Source: VRUE01 sp963712595
GTDB lineage: Bacteria; Actinomycetota; Thermoleophilia; Solirubrobacterales; 70-9
Direction of reading: 5' to 3'
Assembly (NCBI GenBank): GCA_963712595.1
Contig: CAVQIM010000001.1
Coordinates: forward strand, 620,001 to 684,000
Length of the DNA: 64,000 nucleotides
Made by a program: the position numbers and the translations under genes. Below the pieces are notes generated by a model. That model was not told the origin of the DNA. It did no database searches and was given only the letters and a program-made list of their open reading frames with translations. The first letter of the stretch is position 1. Every line of letters starts with the position of its first letter. Positions 41,016-49,412 of the stretch are shown here, piece by piece.

Positions 41016-41169
41016 TCCGGTGAATCTCCTTGCGGTTGGCGCCCGTCTGGGGGCTGAGCGCCCCCTCGAGGGGCGTTCGCTGGGCATCACCGGACTGAAC
41101 GAGTGACTTTCGGACTTCTTTTTGCTCCAAGAACTCTTTCACTCCAACATTTGGCCAATCTCGCCGTTA

Positions 41170-42615
41170 TCACTCAAGTTTTCCCTCAAAAAGTGAGGCT
41201 CGTGGGCAAATTGCGCCGATCGAGGCGCGCGCCTTGAGCAGCATCTCCTCGAACTCCTCCTCCGGATCGGAGTCCACCACGATGGCTCCCCCAGCACCGA
41301 CGCTCAGCGAGCCACGGTCGACGACGATGGTCCTGATCGCGACGGAGAGGTCGCAGGCGCCTCCCAGCCCGAGGTAGCCGATCGCGCCGGAATAGATCCC
41401 CCTTGCCTCGCCCTCCAGCTCGTCGATGATCTCCATCGTGCGGCGCTTCGGCGCGCCCGTCATCGAACCGGGGGGAAAACAGGAGCGAACGCCCTGTGCA
41501 GCTCCGACCTCCTCGCGCAGACGCCCGCGCACGCTGGATACCAGCTGGTGCACGGTCTCGTAGCTCTCCACCCCCATCAGCTCGGGAACCTCGACCGTCC
41601 CGAACTCGCAGACGGCGCCGAGGTCGTTGCGCAGCAAGTCGACGATCGTCACGTTCTCGGCCCGGCTCTTGGCATCCGCACGCAGCCCGACCGCAAGCCG
41701 GGCGTCCTCGTCGGCGCTCGCGCCGCGCGGACTGGTGCCCTTGATCGGCCGCGCTTCCGCCCAGCGCTCGCGGTCGACCGCGAGGAAGCGCTCCGGCGAG
41801 GAACTCAGCACGGTGAGATCACCAAAGCGCAGGAAAGCCGCAAAGGGCGCAGGATTGGCGCGACGCAGGCATCGGTACAGGGCCCATGGGTCGATGGCCG
41901 CATCGGCAACAACCCTGTTGGTCAAGCAGATCTCGTAGCTGTGCCCAGCGGTTAAGTACTGCTCGCACGCAGCGACGTCATCGAGGTAGCGGCCGCGGGA
42001 GCGGCGCAGATGCAGCTCGATCGACTTCACGGGTACGCCGGGCTCGTCGAGGGCCGGCAGGGCGGCGAGCCGCCGGGTCGTCTCCTCGATCCAGCGCCTC
42101 GCCTCGCCGAGACCAACCAGATACGTGCAGCGCTCCTCGTGGTCGAAGGCGATCAGGCGGTCGGCGAGGACGAAGGCAGCGTCGGGGACCGAGGCCCGAT
42201 GCGCGGCGAGGCCGTCGCAATCTGCCTTCAGCTCGTAGCCGAGGTAGCCGGCGAAGCCGCAATCGAAGTCGAAGGGCAGCTCGCAGCCAAGCTGCCGCCT
42301 CTTGCGGAGCTCGCGCTCCAGGTAGTCGAAGATCGATTCCTCGCGGAACTCGACGCCACCGCCGCGCTCGATCCGCACCCTGCCAGCCTCGACGTCATAG
42401 GTGACGAGCGCTCCGAGCGGCCCCTCGCTGTCGCCCATGAACGAGAAGCGGCCCCGCTCGCCGAGTGCGCTGCTGTCCAACCAGAAGGCGTTCGGGCTGC
42501 GTCCATATATATGGAGGAAGGCGCTCTCGGCGTCGGGCAGCGTCTCGAGCCGGCGCGCCAGCAGCGGCGAGTCCGCCGCCGCCGGTACTACCTCGGTATG
42601 GCTCGCGACCGCCAT
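41170..42615 (-). CDS. pabB: Aminodeoxychorismate synthase component I
   Basis: A 481-residue chorismate-utilising enzyme making 4-amino-4-deoxychorismate for folate. The N-terminal Trp-binding-like domain is followed by the chorismate domain with SYEICLTNRVVADAAIDPWALYRCLRRANPAPFAAFLRFGDLTVLSSSPERFL, the PIKGT motif (ARPIKGTSPRG, whose Lys is typical of PabB rather than TrpE), ENVTIVDLLRNDLGAVCEFG, and GSMTGAPKRRTMEIIDELE. ATG 42615 is preferred over an upstream TTG. It is divergent from pabC with only 20 bp between starts, so the two folate genes share one tiny promoter region. Confidence 0.92.
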   Translation of the reverse strand: MAVASHTEVVPAAADSPLLARRLETLPDAESAFLHIYGRSPNAFWLDSSALGERGRFSFMGDSEGPLGALVTYDVEAGRVRIERGGGVEFREESIFDYLERELRKRRQLGCELPFDFDCGFAGYLGYELKADCDGLAAHRASVPDAAFVLADRLIAFDHEERCTYLVGLGEARRWIEETTRRLAALPALDEPGVPVKSIELHLRRSRGRYLDDVAACEQYLTAGHSYEICLTNRVVADAAIDPWALYRCLRRANPAPFAAFLRFGDLTVLSSSPERFLAVDRERWAEARPIKGTSPRGASADEDARLAVGLRADAKSRAENVTIVDLLRNDLGAVCEFGTVEVPELMGVESYETVHQLVSSVRGRLREEVGAAQGVRSCFPPGSMTGAPKRRTMEIIDELEGEARGIYSGAIGYLGLGGACDLSVAIRTIVVDRGSLSVGAGGAIVVDSDPEEEFEEMLLKARASIGAICPRASLFEGKLE

Positions 42616-42635
42616 CGCGTGCAAGATATCCCGGC

Positions 42636-43433
42636 ATGCACGGCGCTCCCCACGTCGATCCGAGCAAAGGCGTCTTCGAGACGATGCTCGTCCTCGACGG
42701 TCGACCGGTGGAGCTCGAGGCGCATCTCGATCGGCTTGCAGCCAGCCTCGAGGCGCTCTTCGACGCGACCTTGCCAGACGGATCGCGCGAGGACCTGCTC
42801 CTCCACGCCCGCGGAGTCGAGCACGGCAAACTGCGAGTGACCGCCGCCCCCGGCGATGACGGTCGCGTGGCGATTGAGATCGTCACGGCCGCGGTCGAGC
42901 CCCGCCGAGTCTTCCCCTCGCGCGGTCCGGGAGTGTCCTTGCGCAGCTTCGTCGTCGAGGGGGGCCTCGGCGCTCACAAGTGGGCCGACAGGCGACTGCT
43001 CGCGCGCGCGGACGCGGAGGCAAGCTCGGGCGAATTGCTGCTCATCGTCGACGGCGACGGCGCCGCCCTGGAGGCGGCGCGCGGCAGTGTCTTCCAGGTC
43101 CGGGACGACCGACTGCTAACCCCCCCGACCGACGGGCGCATCCTGCCCAGCATCGCCCGCTCACGGGCGCTGGAGGTGGCCAGGGCGGAGGGAATCGACG
43201 CGCACGAAGAGACGCTCTCGCTCGATGACCTGCGCCGCGGCAGTCTCTTCCTCGCCGGATCGGTGCGGGGGATCGAGCCGGTTGGCTCCCTCGACGGCGT
43301 TGCCCTGGCGTCGCCCGGCGAGGTCAGCGCGCGGATTGCGGCCGGCCTGCGGCGTCGCTGGCTGCGGGTGCCGCAAGCGGAACCCGTTGCAGTTGTCGTA
43401 GCCGGGCGACGAGCCGGTCGGCACGCTCGCTGA
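42636..43433 (+). CDS. pabC: Aminodeoxychorismate lyase, class IV aminotransferase
   Basis: A 265-residue PLP enzyme that would release pyruvate from aminodeoxychorismate to give 4-aminobenzoate. It starts close to the family core (VDPSKGVFETMLVLDGRPVELEAHLDRLAASLEAL), lacking the usual first strand of about 15 residues. The PLP lysine is in GLGAHKWADRRLLARA, followed by LLIVDGDGAALEAARGSVFQVRDDRLLTPPTDGRILPSIARS and the C-terminal FLAGSVRGIEPVGSLDG. Pairing with divergent pabB supports the lyase over a branched-chain aminotransferase. Its 3' end overlaps the next gene on the other strand by 110 bp. Confidence 0.85.
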   Translation: MHGAPHVDPSKGVFETMLVLDGRPVELEAHLDRLAASLEALFDATLPDGSREDLLLHARGVEHGKLRVTAAPGDDGRVAIEIVTAAVEPRRVFPSRGPGVSLRSFVVEGGLGAHKWADRRLLARADAEASSGELLLIVDGDGAALEAARGSVFQVRDDRLLTPPTDGRILPSIARSRALEVARAEGIDAHEETLSLDDLRRGSLFLAGSVRGIEPVGSLDGVALASPGEVSARIAAGLRRRWLRVPQAEPVAVVVAGRRAGRHAR

Positions 43434-43755
43434 AGTCGCGCAGGCTCTCTCCCCCCGCCTCCGGCTCACTGGACGCCTCGGGCCTGGGCTCGGCGACGGG
43501 TTGGATCACCAGCCTCGCCACGCGGTCCTGGGCGTCGAGGGCCGCGGAACTGGCCCGCTCGGCGAGCTCGGCCGCGTGGCGCGCTTGCTCGGCGGCGTCG
43601 AGCGCCGCCGCACCGATCGTCATCACCGCCGCTTCGGAGGAGCGGGCGGTGGCAAGCGCCGTGTCGATCCGCTGCTCGAGCTCGCCGATCAGCGGCGGTC
43701 TCGAGTGTTCGGGCAGCAACCAGTCCTGCGTCGTGTCGGCCGCGGCGCTGTCCAT
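43324..43755 (-). CDS. Hypothetical Ala-rich helical protein
   Basis: A 143-residue protein dominated by Ala-rich amphipathic helix (IGELEQRIDTALATARSSEAAVMTIGAAALDAAEQARHAAELAERASSAALDAQDRVARLV), suggesting a coiled coil, with a second helix near the C-terminus (LRDFSERADRLVARLRQLQ). No signal peptide or known domain. The ATG has a weak GAGG site. The 110-bp antisense overlap with the 3' end of pabC is unusual; the gene could end earlier or be a chance frame, though its codon pattern is reasonable. Confidence 0.5.
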   Translation of the reverse strand: MDSAAADTTQDWLLPEHSRPPLIGELEQRIDTALATARSSEAAVMTIGAAALDAAEQARHAAELAERASSAALDAQDRVARLVIQPVAEPRPEASSEPEAGGESLRDFSERADRLVARLRQLQRVPLAAPAASDAAGRPQSAR

Positions 43756-43857
43756 CCCTCAAAAGGTACGCCGGGCGGCGGCGATCTCCTCCGCTCCGCC
43801 GCCCGCGTTGACTAGATTTCGCTCCTCGAAGAGCGAACGTACGAAGCGAGGAGCAGC

Positions 43858-44910
43858 TTGAGAAACCCCAGAGACTTCTTCCAGCCGCAGGCGATCGGAG
43901 CCCCCGAGCCGCTGCGTGAGATCCCGGTCAAGCCCTCGCGGATGATCCACTTCCTCGACTTCTCCAACGAGAAGATGGTCGCCAAGGCAGCCGATATCGC
44001 GACCAAGACCGACATCCTGCTCGGCAACCTCGAGGACGCGATCCCGGTCGACCGCAAGGAGGCCGCGCGCCAGGGGCTGATCCAGGCAGCCAAGGAGTCC
44101 GACTTCGGCCAGACCGCGCTCTGGACCCGGGTCAACTCACTGGAGAGCCCTTGGGTCCTCGACGACCTGACCACGCTGGTCACCGAGGTCGGCGAGAAGC
44201 TCGAGGTCGTGATGGTGCCCAAGGTCGAGGGTGCCTGGGACATCCACTACGTCGATCGCCTGCTCGCCCAGCTCGAGGCAAAGGCCGGGCTGGAGCGACC
44301 GATCCTGATCCACGCGATCCTCGAGACCGCGCAGGGCGTCGTCAACCTCGAGGAGATCGCCGCGGCCAGCCCGCGCATGCAGGGGATGAGCTTCGGGCCC
44401 GCCGACCTCGCCGCGTCGCGGCGGATGAAGACGACCCGAGTCGGCGGCGGCCACCCCGGCTACCGGGTGATGGAGGACCCGGCGGATCCCGAAAACCCCG
44501 AGGCCAACCGGGTCAGCGCCCAGCAGGACCTCTGGCACTACTCGATCGCCCGCATGGTCGACGCTTGCGCCGCCACCGGAATCCTCCCCTTCTACGGGCC
44601 CTTCGGCGACATCAAGGACACAGCCGGCTGCGAGACCCAGTTCCGCGCCGCCTTCCTGATGGGCTGCGTCGGCGCCTGGTCGCTGCACCCGGCGCAGATC
44701 GCCATCGCGAAGAAGGTCTTCAGCCCGCCGCCGGAAGAGGTCAGGTTCGCCAAGAAGGTGCTGGAGGCGATTCCCGACGGCCGCGGCGTCCACATGATCG
44801 ACGGCAAGATGCAGGACGACGCAACCTGGAAGCAGTGCAAGGTGATGGTCGAGCTGGCCGAGATGCTCGCAGCCAAGGATCCCGAGCTGGCCGCGACATA
44901 CGGCCTCTAG
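43858..44910 (+). CDS. mcl: L-malyl-CoA/beta-methylmalyl-CoA lyase
   Basis: A 350-residue HpcH/HpaI (CitE-like) aldolase-family lyase. It should cleave beta-methylmalyl-CoA to glyoxylate and propionyl-CoA, and may also handle malyl-CoA. Family segments are SRMIHFLDFSNEKMVAKAADIATKTDILLGNLEDAIPVDRKEAAR, VMVPKVEGAWDIHYVDRLL, ILETAQGVVNLEEIAAASPRMQGMSFGPADLAASR (metal-binding Glu/Asp), and SLHPAQIAIAKKVFSPPPEEV. It completes the ethylmalonyl-CoA set. The TTG start is supported by a GAGGAG site 6 bp upstream. Confidence 0.9.
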   Translation: MRNPRDFFQPQAIGAPEPLREIPVKPSRMIHFLDFSNEKMVAKAADIATKTDILLGNLEDAIPVDRKEAARQGLIQAAKESDFGQTALWTRVNSLESPWVLDDLTTLVTEVGEKLEVVMVPKVEGAWDIHYVDRLLAQLEAKAGLERPILIHAILETAQGVVNLEEIAAASPRMQGMSFGPADLAASRRMKTTRVGGGHPGYRVMEDPADPENPEANRVSAQQDLWHYSIARMVDACAATGILPFYGPFGDIKDTAGCETQFRAAFLMGCVGAWSLHPAQIAIAKKVFSPPPEEVRFAKKVLEAIPDGRGVHMIDGKMQDDATWKQCKVMVELAEMLAAKDPELAATYGL

Positions 44911-45111
44911 CGCTGTTTTAGCTCGTGGTGAAATTCGCCCCAGTTGCGAACTTCAAATAGTGCCTTTTTCTCGTACCTAGAAATCCTCCATGCAACTCCG
45001 GCGGCGCGCTAACGTGATCGCAAGCCGTTGCCGATATGGGGGAGGTGGACCGGCTTAGCCCAGGTTTGGGCGCTCTCGAAAAACTCGATCAGCAAGGCGA
45101 CAACTTCCCCC
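44911..45111. other. Intergenic region before the exopolysaccharide locus
   Basis: About 200 bp with a lower-GC first half (including CCTTTTTCTCGTACC) and no hairpin or ORF I can support. It probably carries the promoter of the exopolysaccharide operon starting at 45112. I see no riboswitch or JUMPstart-like element. Confidence 0.35.
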
Positions 45112-46725
45112 ATGCATAGCTCTACGGACGTTTCCCTCGATCACGGCTTTCCCACCCCCGTACGGCGAAACGAAGCGCTCGTCCAGGATCGCCCCACCCT
45201 CGGCACGATGCCGCGGGCGCGGCGGGGAATCGGCTGGTGGCTGCTCCCGGTCATCGACCTCGTCTCCTCCTCGCTCGCGCTGACCGCGGTCGCGCTGGCG
45301 AGCGGCGCCCAGGTCTTCCCGGCGCTGCCCCTCGCACCCCTCCTCCTGATCGTCGTCTACGGCGTGCTCGGCGTCTACGGCGCCCGGCCGCATCGCGGCA
45401 CCCTCAACGACGCCGGCGGCATGGCCTGGCCGGTGATGCGCCTCCTCGTCGCCGCCCTCTTCGCCTGGTCGGCCTCCCTGATGATCACGCTCGGCGGGGG
45501 CGCCCAGCTGGCGCTCTGGGGTGCGTTCGTGGTCCTCGACGCCGTCGCCCGCAGCTTCAGCGCCCCGCTCGTGCAGCGCCTCGATCGCAGCGAGCGCTGG
45601 GTCCTGGTAGGCGACGAGACGACCGCCGAGCGCCTCAAGGCCTACGAGCCCCTGCGCGCCTACGCGTCCGTCGTCGCGACGGTGCCGCCAAGCGAAGACG
45701 ACTCGCAGGCAGCCGGCCGCGTCGCCGCCCTTGAAATCGTCGACCGCTACCACGCCGATCGCGTCGTCATCGCCACCCGCCACGCCGACGACGAAGGGCT
45801 GCTCGACCTGGTCCGCGCCTTCAAGTCGATCGGCGTGCCGGTCAGCCTGCTGCCCCGTCCGCTCGACTTGCTCGAGGCGCCGGCGGCGACACCGAGCAAG
45901 GTGGGCGGAGTGCCGCTGATCGACGTCGAGGCGCTCGCCGCCCACGGCTCGGTTCCCTATGAGGGTCCCGACCGGCGACAGGGTCGCAAGACGAAGGTCA
46001 GCGTCGTGGTGCCGGCGATGAACGAGGCCCAGAACATCGGCCACGTGCTGAGTGAGCTCCCCGGCGACCTGCACGAGGTGATCCTCGTCGACGGCAACTC
46101 CAAAGACGAAACGATCGAGGCCGCGCAGCGCGCCTACCCCTCGATCCGGGTGCTCACCCAGAGCGGCCGCGGCAAGGGCGACGCCTTCCGCACCGGCTTC
46201 GCCGCCGTCACCGGCAACCTCGTCGTCATGCTCGACGCCGACGGCTCTGCCGACCCGGCGGAGATCCCACGCTTCATCGAGGCGCTTGAGGCCGGCGCCG
46301 ACTTCGCCAAGGGCTCCCGCTTCCTCGAGGGGGGCGGCAGCGCCGACATCACCAGGCTGCGCAGCCTCGGCAATGCCTGTCTCAGCGGAACCGCCAACAT
46401 CCTGCACGGCACCCACTTCACCGACCTCTGCTACGGCTACAACGCTTTCTGGGCGCGCTGCCTGCCGTTCATCGCGCTCGACGTCCCGGGCTTCGAGGTG
46501 GAGACTTTGATCAACCTGCGAATCGCCGGCGCCGGGATGAAGATCACCGAGGTGCCGAGCTACGAGCAGAACCGGATCTCCGGCCAGAGCAACCTCAAGA
46601 CCTTCCGCGACGGCTTCCGCGTCCTGGGGACGATTGTCAGCGAGGGACGCCGCCGTCGCTCCATTCACGGCGAGCGGCCTGCGGCGGCAGAGACGCAGAA
46701 AGCGAAAGCGGCAGTCACCGCCTGA
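45112..46725 (+). CDS. Membrane-domain/GT2 fusion glycosyltransferase
   Basis: A 537-residue protein in two parts. Residues about 35-270 look like the N-terminal half of bacterial polyprenyl-phosphate sugar transferases: four membrane helices, then a Rossmann-like domain (SERWVLVGDETTAERLKAYEPLRAYASVVATVPP... ADRVVIATRHADDEGLLDLVRAFKSIGVPVSLLPRP). The catalytic C-terminal transferase of that family is absent; instead residues about 295-510 are a GT2 domain (VSVVVPAMNEAQNIGHVLSELPG, VILVDGNSKDET, VVMLDADGSADP, GYNAFWARC). It may make a polyprenyl-phosphate sugar. ATG 45112 is the start giving a short cytosolic tail. Confidence 0.82.
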   Translation: MHSSTDVSLDHGFPTPVRRNEALVQDRPTLGTMPRARRGIGWWLLPVIDLVSSSLALTAVALASGAQVFPALPLAPLLLIVVYGVLGVYGARPHRGTLNDAGGMAWPVMRLLVAALFAWSASLMITLGGGAQLALWGAFVVLDAVARSFSAPLVQRLDRSERWVLVGDETTAERLKAYEPLRAYASVVATVPPSEDDSQAAGRVAALEIVDRYHADRVVIATRHADDEGLLDLVRAFKSIGVPVSLLPRPLDLLEAPAATPSKVGGVPLIDVEALAAHGSVPYEGPDRRQGRKTKVSVVVPAMNEAQNIGHVLSELPGDLHEVILVDGNSKDETIEAAQRAYPSIRVLTQSGRGKGDAFRTGFAAVTGNLVVMLDADGSADPAEIPRFIEALEAGADFAKGSRFLEGGGSADITRLRSLGNACLSGTANILHGTHFTDLCYGYNAFWARCLPFIALDVPGFEVETLINLRIAGAGMKITEVPSYEQNRISGQSNLKTFRDGFRVLGTIVSEGRRRRSIHGERPAAAETQKAKAAVTA

Positions 46726-46782
46726 CTGCCGCTGCCGCCGCTTGATCCCGAGCGGCTCCGGAACGCTCCGTAGGATCACGGC

Positions 46783-48624
46783 GTGACTGAGCTTGCGACT
46801 CGGAAGAAGGCAACCCCCAAGGTAGGCCGGTCACGCTCCGACTCCGCCTTGGGGCATCTTCCCGCGATTGCCCTCGCCGCCGGCCTCGGCCTGCTGCTCT
46901 GCGCGGCCGCCAATGGCCTCGCGCGGGCGACTGACGGCTATCCGATGCTGCTCTACTGGGCCGGCGTCCTGCTCATCGCCGTGCCGGTCTTCTACCGGCT
47001 CACCTCGCGAGAGGCCACACTCGGCGAGCGGCTCGCCCTCGTCCTCCTGCTCGGCATCTCCCTCTACGGGGTGAAGCTGGTCCGCGACGCGCCGCTCTTC
47101 ACCTTCTCCGACGAGTTCCCCCACGCCTTCAACGCGAACCGGATCGCCGCCACCCACCACCTCTTCCACGCCAACTCGATCCTCAAAGTCACCCCGTACT
47201 ACCCCGGCCTGGAAGGAGCCACCTCGGCCCTGACCGCGATCACCGGCATCTCCAGCTACGCGGCCGGGGCCTTCGTCCTCGGCGTCGCCCGCCTCACCCT
47301 CGTCGGCGCGCTGTTCCTCCTCTTCCTCCGGGTCAGCGGCTCGGCCCGCACCGCCGGCCTCGCCGCCGGGATCTACGCCTGCAGCTTCAACTTCCTCTTC
47401 TGGGTAGGCCAGTACTCCTACGAGTCGCTGGCCCTGCCCCTGCTGCTGGTGATCATGATGGCGCTGGCCGAACGCGAAGCGGAGGGGCGGGAGGCCCTTC
47501 GCGCCTGGGCCGTGCCGATCGTGCTGGCGACGGTCGCGATCCTGGTCACCCACCATCTGACCTCATACGCGCTGATCGCGGTCCTGGCCGCCGTGGCGGT
47601 CGCCTACTGGTACGTGAGGCGCAGCTGGGAGCCGCCGAACCCGTGGCGGTTCGCGGTGCTCGCGGCGGCGCTTGCGCTTGCCTGGCTGCTGATCGTCGCC
47701 ACCTCGACGATCGGCTACCTCTCCCCCGTGCTCAGCGGCGCGGTCAAGTCGATCGTGCACACGCTCTCCGGCGAGGCCCCGCCCCGCGAGCTGTTCGGCA
47801 AGGCCGACTCCGCCGTCGGCGAGACGCCCCTGGTCGGGCAGGCGCTGGCCGTGCTGGCGATCGCGATCCTCCTCGCCGGCCTTCCGTTCGGCCTCAGGGA
47901 AGTGTGGCGCCGCCACCGCAGGCAGCCATTCGCCCTCGTCTTCCTCGTCTCCGCGGTCGCCTTCTTCGCCACCCTCGCCCTACGGCTCACCCCATCCGCC
48001 TGGGAGACCGGCAATCGGCTGAGCGAGTTCCTCTTCATTGGCCTCGCCTTCGCCCTCGCCTACGCCGGGTTCGAGTTGCTGCGCCGCCTACCCAAACGGC
48101 GGCAACGGCTCGCCCGCGGCCTGCTGGCAGGCCTGATCTCGCTCGCCCTGATCGGCGACGCGATCTCCGGCTGGCCGTGGGACTCGCAGCTCGCCCGGCC
48201 GCTGAAGGTCTCCGCCTCGGGCCGGACGATCGTCTCGCCGCCACTGGCGATGGCGGAATGGGCTGAGCGCGACGTCGACGAGGGACGCTTCGCCGCGCCC
48301 ACCGCCGACGCCAACCTGCTGCTCGTACCGGGCGACAAGGTGGTCCTTGCCGGGCCCAACCCCGACGTCGTCGACATCCTCGAAGACCCCAACCTCGCCG
48401 ATTGGCAGCTGCCACTGATGCGCAACCACAACCTTCGCTACGTAGTCAGCGACCTGCGCCCAGCCAGCGCCGACGGCCTGCGCGGCTACTACTTCTCCGT
48501 AGACGATTCCGAGGAAGGGCGTCTGCCGAGGGGCGTGACCGCCAAGTTCAACCGGGTCCCCGGCATCGCCCGCGTCTACGCGAACGGGCCGATCACGGTC
48601 TTCGACCTCGAGGGGAAGCGATGA
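46783..48624 (+). CDS. Polytopic membrane protein, GT-C-like
   Basis: A 613-residue protein with around a dozen membrane helices between residues 27 and 455 and a soluble C-terminal domain. An early extracytoplasmic acidic loop (FTFSDEFPHAFNANRIAATHHLFHANSIL) contains a DE pair placed as in GT-C glycosyltransferases, which use lipid-linked sugars outside the membrane. The assignment rests on topology and location; a polymerase or flippase is possible. Its stop overlaps the next start (ATGA), coupling it to the DUF1616-like protein. Confidence 0.72.
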   Translation: MTELATRKKATPKVGRSRSDSALGHLPAIALAAGLGLLLCAAANGLARATDGYPMLLYWAGVLLIAVPVFYRLTSREATLGERLALVLLLGISLYGVKLVRDAPLFTFSDEFPHAFNANRIAATHHLFHANSILKVTPYYPGLEGATSALTAITGISSYAAGAFVLGVARLTLVGALFLLFLRVSGSARTAGLAAGIYACSFNFLFWVGQYSYESLALPLLLVIMMALAEREAEGREALRAWAVPIVLATVAILVTHHLTSYALIAVLAAVAVAYWYVRRSWEPPNPWRFAVLAAALALAWLLIVATSTIGYLSPVLSGAVKSIVHTLSGEAPPRELFGKADSAVGETPLVGQALAVLAIAILLAGLPFGLREVWRRHRRQPFALVFLVSAVAFFATLALRLTPSAWETGNRLSEFLFIGLAFALAYAGFELLRRLPKRRQRLARGLLAGLISLALIGDAISGWPWDSQLARPLKVSASGRTIVSPPLAMAEWAERDVDEGRFAAPTADANLLLVPGDKVVLAGPNPDVVDILEDPNLADWQLPLMRNHNLRYVVSDLRPASADGLRGYYFSVDDSEEGRLPRGVTAKFNRVPGIARVYANGPITVFDLEGKR

Positions 48625-49412
48625 GGGGGCATCGGGACCTGCGCCTCGTCGCGGCTCTGGCGCTGCTCTGCGGGGTGATGGCGCCGCTCTTCCCGGTCGA
48701 GGCGGTAAGCCTCCTGTTGCTGCTCCCCCTGGCCTTCTTCTTGCCCGGGTACGCCCTCAGCGCCGCGATCTTCGCCCGCCGGCCGCTCGAGCGGCCGCAG
48801 CTCCTGCTGCTCAGCCTCGGCCTCAGCCTCTCCGTGCTCGCGCTTGGCGCCCTCCCTCTGAACTACGTCCCCGGCGGTGTGGGGCCGGTGTCCTGGGCAC
48901 TGCTGCTGACGCTGGTGGTGCTCGGTGGATGCCGCGGGGCGGCGGTGCGCAGACCAAAAACATCGACCCACGATCGCGCGGTATTGCCACGCCCACGCAT
49001 CGGCGCCCTGGCCGCTGGCCTTTTCCTCGGGGCGCTGCTGAGCGCGGGAGCGGCCTTCGCGCTCACCTTCACGACGACGTCGGCGAAGCACGCCGACGGG
49101 TACACCGAGCTCTGGCTATTGCCTCCGGTATCGCGGAACGCGGCAATCGGCGGTGCGCGGGTCGGCGTGACCAGCCAGGAGCAGACGGCGATCGCCTACC
49201 GGCTGCGGATCCGGATCGGCGGCCAGGCAGACCAGCCCGTGCGCTCGTTCTCGCTCGACCCCGGCGAGACGCGCGTGATCCAGCTTCGCCCCGAATCTCC
49301 GCCACCCAGCGGGCCGGTCCCGGTTTCGGCCGCGCTCTTCACCCAGGACAAACCGACCGACGTCTACCGCCGCGTCTCGGGATGGCTGGCCCCTCCGGAG
49401 GAATCGCGATGA
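48621..49412 (+). CDS. DUF1616-like membrane protein
   Basis: A 263-residue membrane protein. The segment LLLLLPLAFFLPGYALSAAIFARRPLERPQLLLLSLGLSLSVLALGALPLNY matches the DUF1616 pattern (pro-Gly 'FLPGYAL' then a block of helices); the C-terminal part after residue 150 is an exposed beta-rich domain (HADGYTELWLLPPVSRNAAIGGARVGVTSQEQTAIAYRLRIRIGG). DUF1616 proteins often sit with glycosyltransferases and may help export or assemble glycans. Coupled by ATGA overlaps on both sides. Confidence 0.75.
   Translation: MRGHRDLRLVAALALLCGVMAPLFPVEAVSLLLLLPLAFFLPGYALSAAIFARRPLERPQLLLLSLGLSLSVLALGALPLNYVPGGVGPVSWALLLTLVVLGGCRGAAVRRPKTSTHDRAVLPRPRIGALAAGLFLGALLSAGAAFALTFTTTSAKHADGYTELWLLPPVSRNAAIGGARVGVTSQEQTAIAYRLRIRIGGQADQPVRSFSLDPGETRVIQLRPESPPPSGPVPVSAALFTQDKPTDVYRRVSGWLAPPEESR

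Noticed and set aside
38778..41057. A 759-residue plus-strand repetitive protein, and a CRISPR-like appearance of the repeats
   Set aside because: Both are reflections of the Gly-X-Y repeats of the minus-strand collagen-like gene. The period is 9 bp or multiples, there are no unique spacers, and no cas genes are present.
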